This document shows, in pieces, positions 6,792-8,114 of a stretch of 8,114 bases of DNA. The stretch's first letter is position 1. Every line of letters starts with the position of its first letter. The notes beneath the pieces were generated by a model. It saw nothing but the letters and a program-made list of their open reading frames with translations. It was not told where the DNA came from and searched no databases. The DNA is from Adhaeribacter sp. (GTDB lineage: Bacteria; Bacteroidota; Bacteroidia; Cytophagales; Hymenobacteraceae), in contig JAQBNV010000423.1 in the NCBI GenBank assembly GCA_028288395.1, positions 1 through 8,114 on the forward strand, read 5' to 3'. A program made the position numbers and the translations under genes.

Positions 6792-8114
6792 ATGAAAAAG
6801 ATAACCTTAGGCATTGCCTTGTGTGGGCTCCTTTATAGCTGTACTTCTAAACAAACTACTTCAGAAGGCACCGATACCACTACCAGCGATAAAAATCAGA
6901 CCGAAACCATTAATCCTACTACTGCTACTTTCGATGAACTGCACCGGCCACAGTTTCATTTTACCCCGCCCGCCGGCTGGATGAACGACCCCAATGGTAT
7001 GGTTTACCACAACGGCGAGTACCACTTGTTTTACCAGCATAACCCCGACAGTACCGTTTGGGGACCGATGCACTGGGGCCACGCCGTGAGTAAAGATATG
7101 ATAAAATGGGAGCACCTGCCCATTGCTCTTTACCCCGATAGTTTAGGTACGATATTTTCCGGGAGTGCCGTGGTAGATAAAAACAATACTTCGGGTCTGG
7201 GTACGAAAGATAATCCGGCTATGATAGCCATTTATACTTATCATAATGCCGACGGGGAGAAGGCCGGCCGTAAAGATTATCAAACCCAGGGCATTGCTTA
7301 CAGCCTGGATAATGGACGCACCTGGACGAAATACAAAGCTAACCCGGTATTGAAGAACCCCGGCATAAAGGATTTTCGGGACCCGAAAGTATCGTGGTAT
7401 GAGAAAGGGCAGAAATGGATAATGACCTTAGCCGTTATGGACCATATTAGCTTCTACTCCTCTAAAAACCTGCTCGACTGGACAAAAGAAAGTGATTTTG
7501 GCTCTGATATTGGCGGCCACGGCGGGGTATGGGAATGCCCGGACTTAATTAAAATGCCCGTAACTGGTACCAACGAAGAAAAGTGGGTGCTGATTGTAAA
7601 TATTAACCCGGGCGCACCCAACGGCGGCTCTGGAACCCAATATTTTGTTGGACAGTTCAATGGTAAAAACTTTGTACTGGATAATAACTTTAAAGCACAG
7701 TTAACCGGCCAGAGTAATAAGCCGGGCTCTGTTAAAAAAGGGGAAGGCATCTGGCTGGACTATGGCATGGATAATTATGCCGGCATCACCTGGTCTAATG
7801 TACCGGAATCGGATGGGCGGCTTTTGTTTATTGGTTGGATGAGTAACTGGAAATATGCGAACGTGGTACCCACCGGGAAATGGCGCAGCGCAACTACCAT
7901 TCCCCGCACCTTAACTCTGGAAAATACACCGTCCGGCTTACGCCTAGCTTCCACCCCGGTAAAAGAGCTGCAGAATATTTACGGAGATACGCATCAAATT
8001 CCGGCCCAAAGGGTAATGGGCACTCTCGAAATTTCCGAAAAATTAAATTTAAACACGTCCACTTATGAAGCGAATTTAAACCTGGAAACAGGTGGAGCAG
8101 GAAACGGCTTTGCG
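6792..8114 (+). CDS. GH32 fructan hydrolase lipoprotein, SacC-type exo-levanase/inulinase (3' truncated by window edge)
   Basis: This glycoside hydrolase family 32 enzyme is expected to cleave beta-fructosidic bonds (levan, inulin, sucrose), releasing fructose. The ATG at 6792 opens a frame running without a stop to the last base, giving 441 codons of an incomplete gene. A lipoprotein-type signal ends LLYSC, with Cys17 as the probable lipidation site; Tyr at -2 is slightly atypical. A Ser/Thr-rich linker runs to about residue 46. The five-bladed propeller then shows all three GH32 catalytic motifs: WMNDPNG (63-69, nucleophile Asp66), FRDP (195-198, Asp197 stabiliser) and WECPD (247-251, acid/base Glu248). 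FSGS (122-125), GGSGTQYFVG (278-287) and WRSATTIPR (364-372) are also present. The C-terminal beta-sandwich begins near 390-410 and is cut off. From memory the pattern resembles Bacillus subtilis SacC, suggesting an exo-acting enzyme. Levan versus inulin preference and surface versus periplasmic location remain open. Confidence 0.95.
   Translation, partial: MKKITLGIALCGLLYSCTSKQTTSEGTDTTTSDKNQTETINPTTATFDELHRPQFHFTPPAGWMNDPNGMVYHNGEYHLFYQHNPDSTVWGPMHWGHAVSKDMIKWEHLPIALYPDSLGTIFSGSAVVDKNNTSGLGTKDNPAMIAIYTYHNADGEKAGRKDYQTQGIAYSLDNGRTWTKYKANPVLKNPGIKDFRDPKVSWYEKGQKWIMTLAVMDHISFYSSKNLLDWTKESDFGSDIGGHGGVWECPDLIKMPVTGTNEEKWVLIVNINPGAPNGGSGTQYFVGQFNGKNFVLDNNFKAQLTGQSNKPGSVKKGEGIWLDYGMDNYAGITWSNVPESDGRLLFIGWMSNWKYANVVPTGKWRSATTIPRTLTLENTPSGLRLASTPVKELQNIYGDTHQIPAQRVMGTLEISEKLNLNTSTYEANLNLETGGAGNGFA

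Larger units (their letters stand above)
1..8114 (+). other. Fructan-type polysaccharide utilisation locus (both ends open)
   Basis: Five co-directional genes make a complete logical route: GH32 hydrolase, SusC/SusD outer-membrane import, MFS inner-membrane permease and PfkB sugar kinase. The gaps are 39, 61, 21 and 169 bases. The content parallels the characterised Bacteroides thetaiotaomicron fructan PUL, which as I recall it (BT1757-BT1765) also pairs a fructokinase and a monosaccharide importer with SusC/SusD and GH32 enzymes. Here the kinase and permease lie upstream of SusC on the same strand, and no SusE-like gene lies between SusD and the hydrolase. Regulators and further enzymes may lie outside the window. 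Confidence 0.85.

Noticed and set aside
6861..7750. Minus-strand open frames at 6861-7115 and 7454-7750
   Set aside because: They are antisense to conserved GH32 catalytic and structural motifs and have no recognisable domain.
7880..8068. Short + strand open frame inside the GH32 region
   Set aside because: It is out of frame with the GH32 gene, whose motifs (for example WRSATTIPR) run through the same bases. The short frame's translation has no domain.
1..8114. Mobile element, tRNA/rRNA, CRISPR array, phage or defence genes
   Set aside because: I found no transposase, integrase, terminal repeats, regularly spaced repeats or RNA-gene signatures. The content is uniformly a carbohydrate uptake locus.

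Overview
The window is part of a fructan-type polysaccharide utilisation locus (PUL) from a member of the Bacteroidota. Three things point there: an adjacent SusC/SusD pair (a lineage hallmark), AT-rich gaps without Shine-Dalgarno sequences, and start codons preceded by A/T-rich leaders. The exact genus cannot be read from the sequence. A free-living Cytophagales-type bacterium is a guess only.

Layout, all on the + strand: (1) 1-732, the C-terminal half of a sugar-porter MFS permease, cut by the left edge; (2) 772-1662, a complete PfkB-family sugar kinase, most likely a fructokinase; (3) 1724-4870, a complete SusC/RagA TonB-dependent outer-membrane transporter; (4) 4892-6622, a complete SusD/RagB glycan-binding lipoprotein; (5) a 169-base gap holding a 10-bp perfect stem-loop (6727-6768); (6) 6792-8114, the first 441 codons of a GH32 fructan hydrolase lipoprotein, cut by the right edge. 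The first four genes are 39, 61 and 21 bases apart and look like one transcription unit. The GH32 gene may be read through or expressed separately.

The genes form a coherent route. The GH32 enzyme hydrolyses levan, inulin or sucrose-type beta-fructosides. The SusD lid and SusC barrel bind and import oligosaccharides across the outer membrane using TonB energy. The MFS permease moves the released monosaccharide across the inner membrane, and the kinase phosphorylates it for glycolysis. The fructan assignment rests on the GH32 gene. The SusC/SusD sequences alone do not define a substrate.

No regulator, SusE/SusF-like protein, mobile element, RNA gene or CRISPR array is visible. I found no evidence of a new biological system. 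The points worth a second look are the stem-loop before the GH32 gene, a C8 tract inside the kinase gene, and the compact PUL composition.
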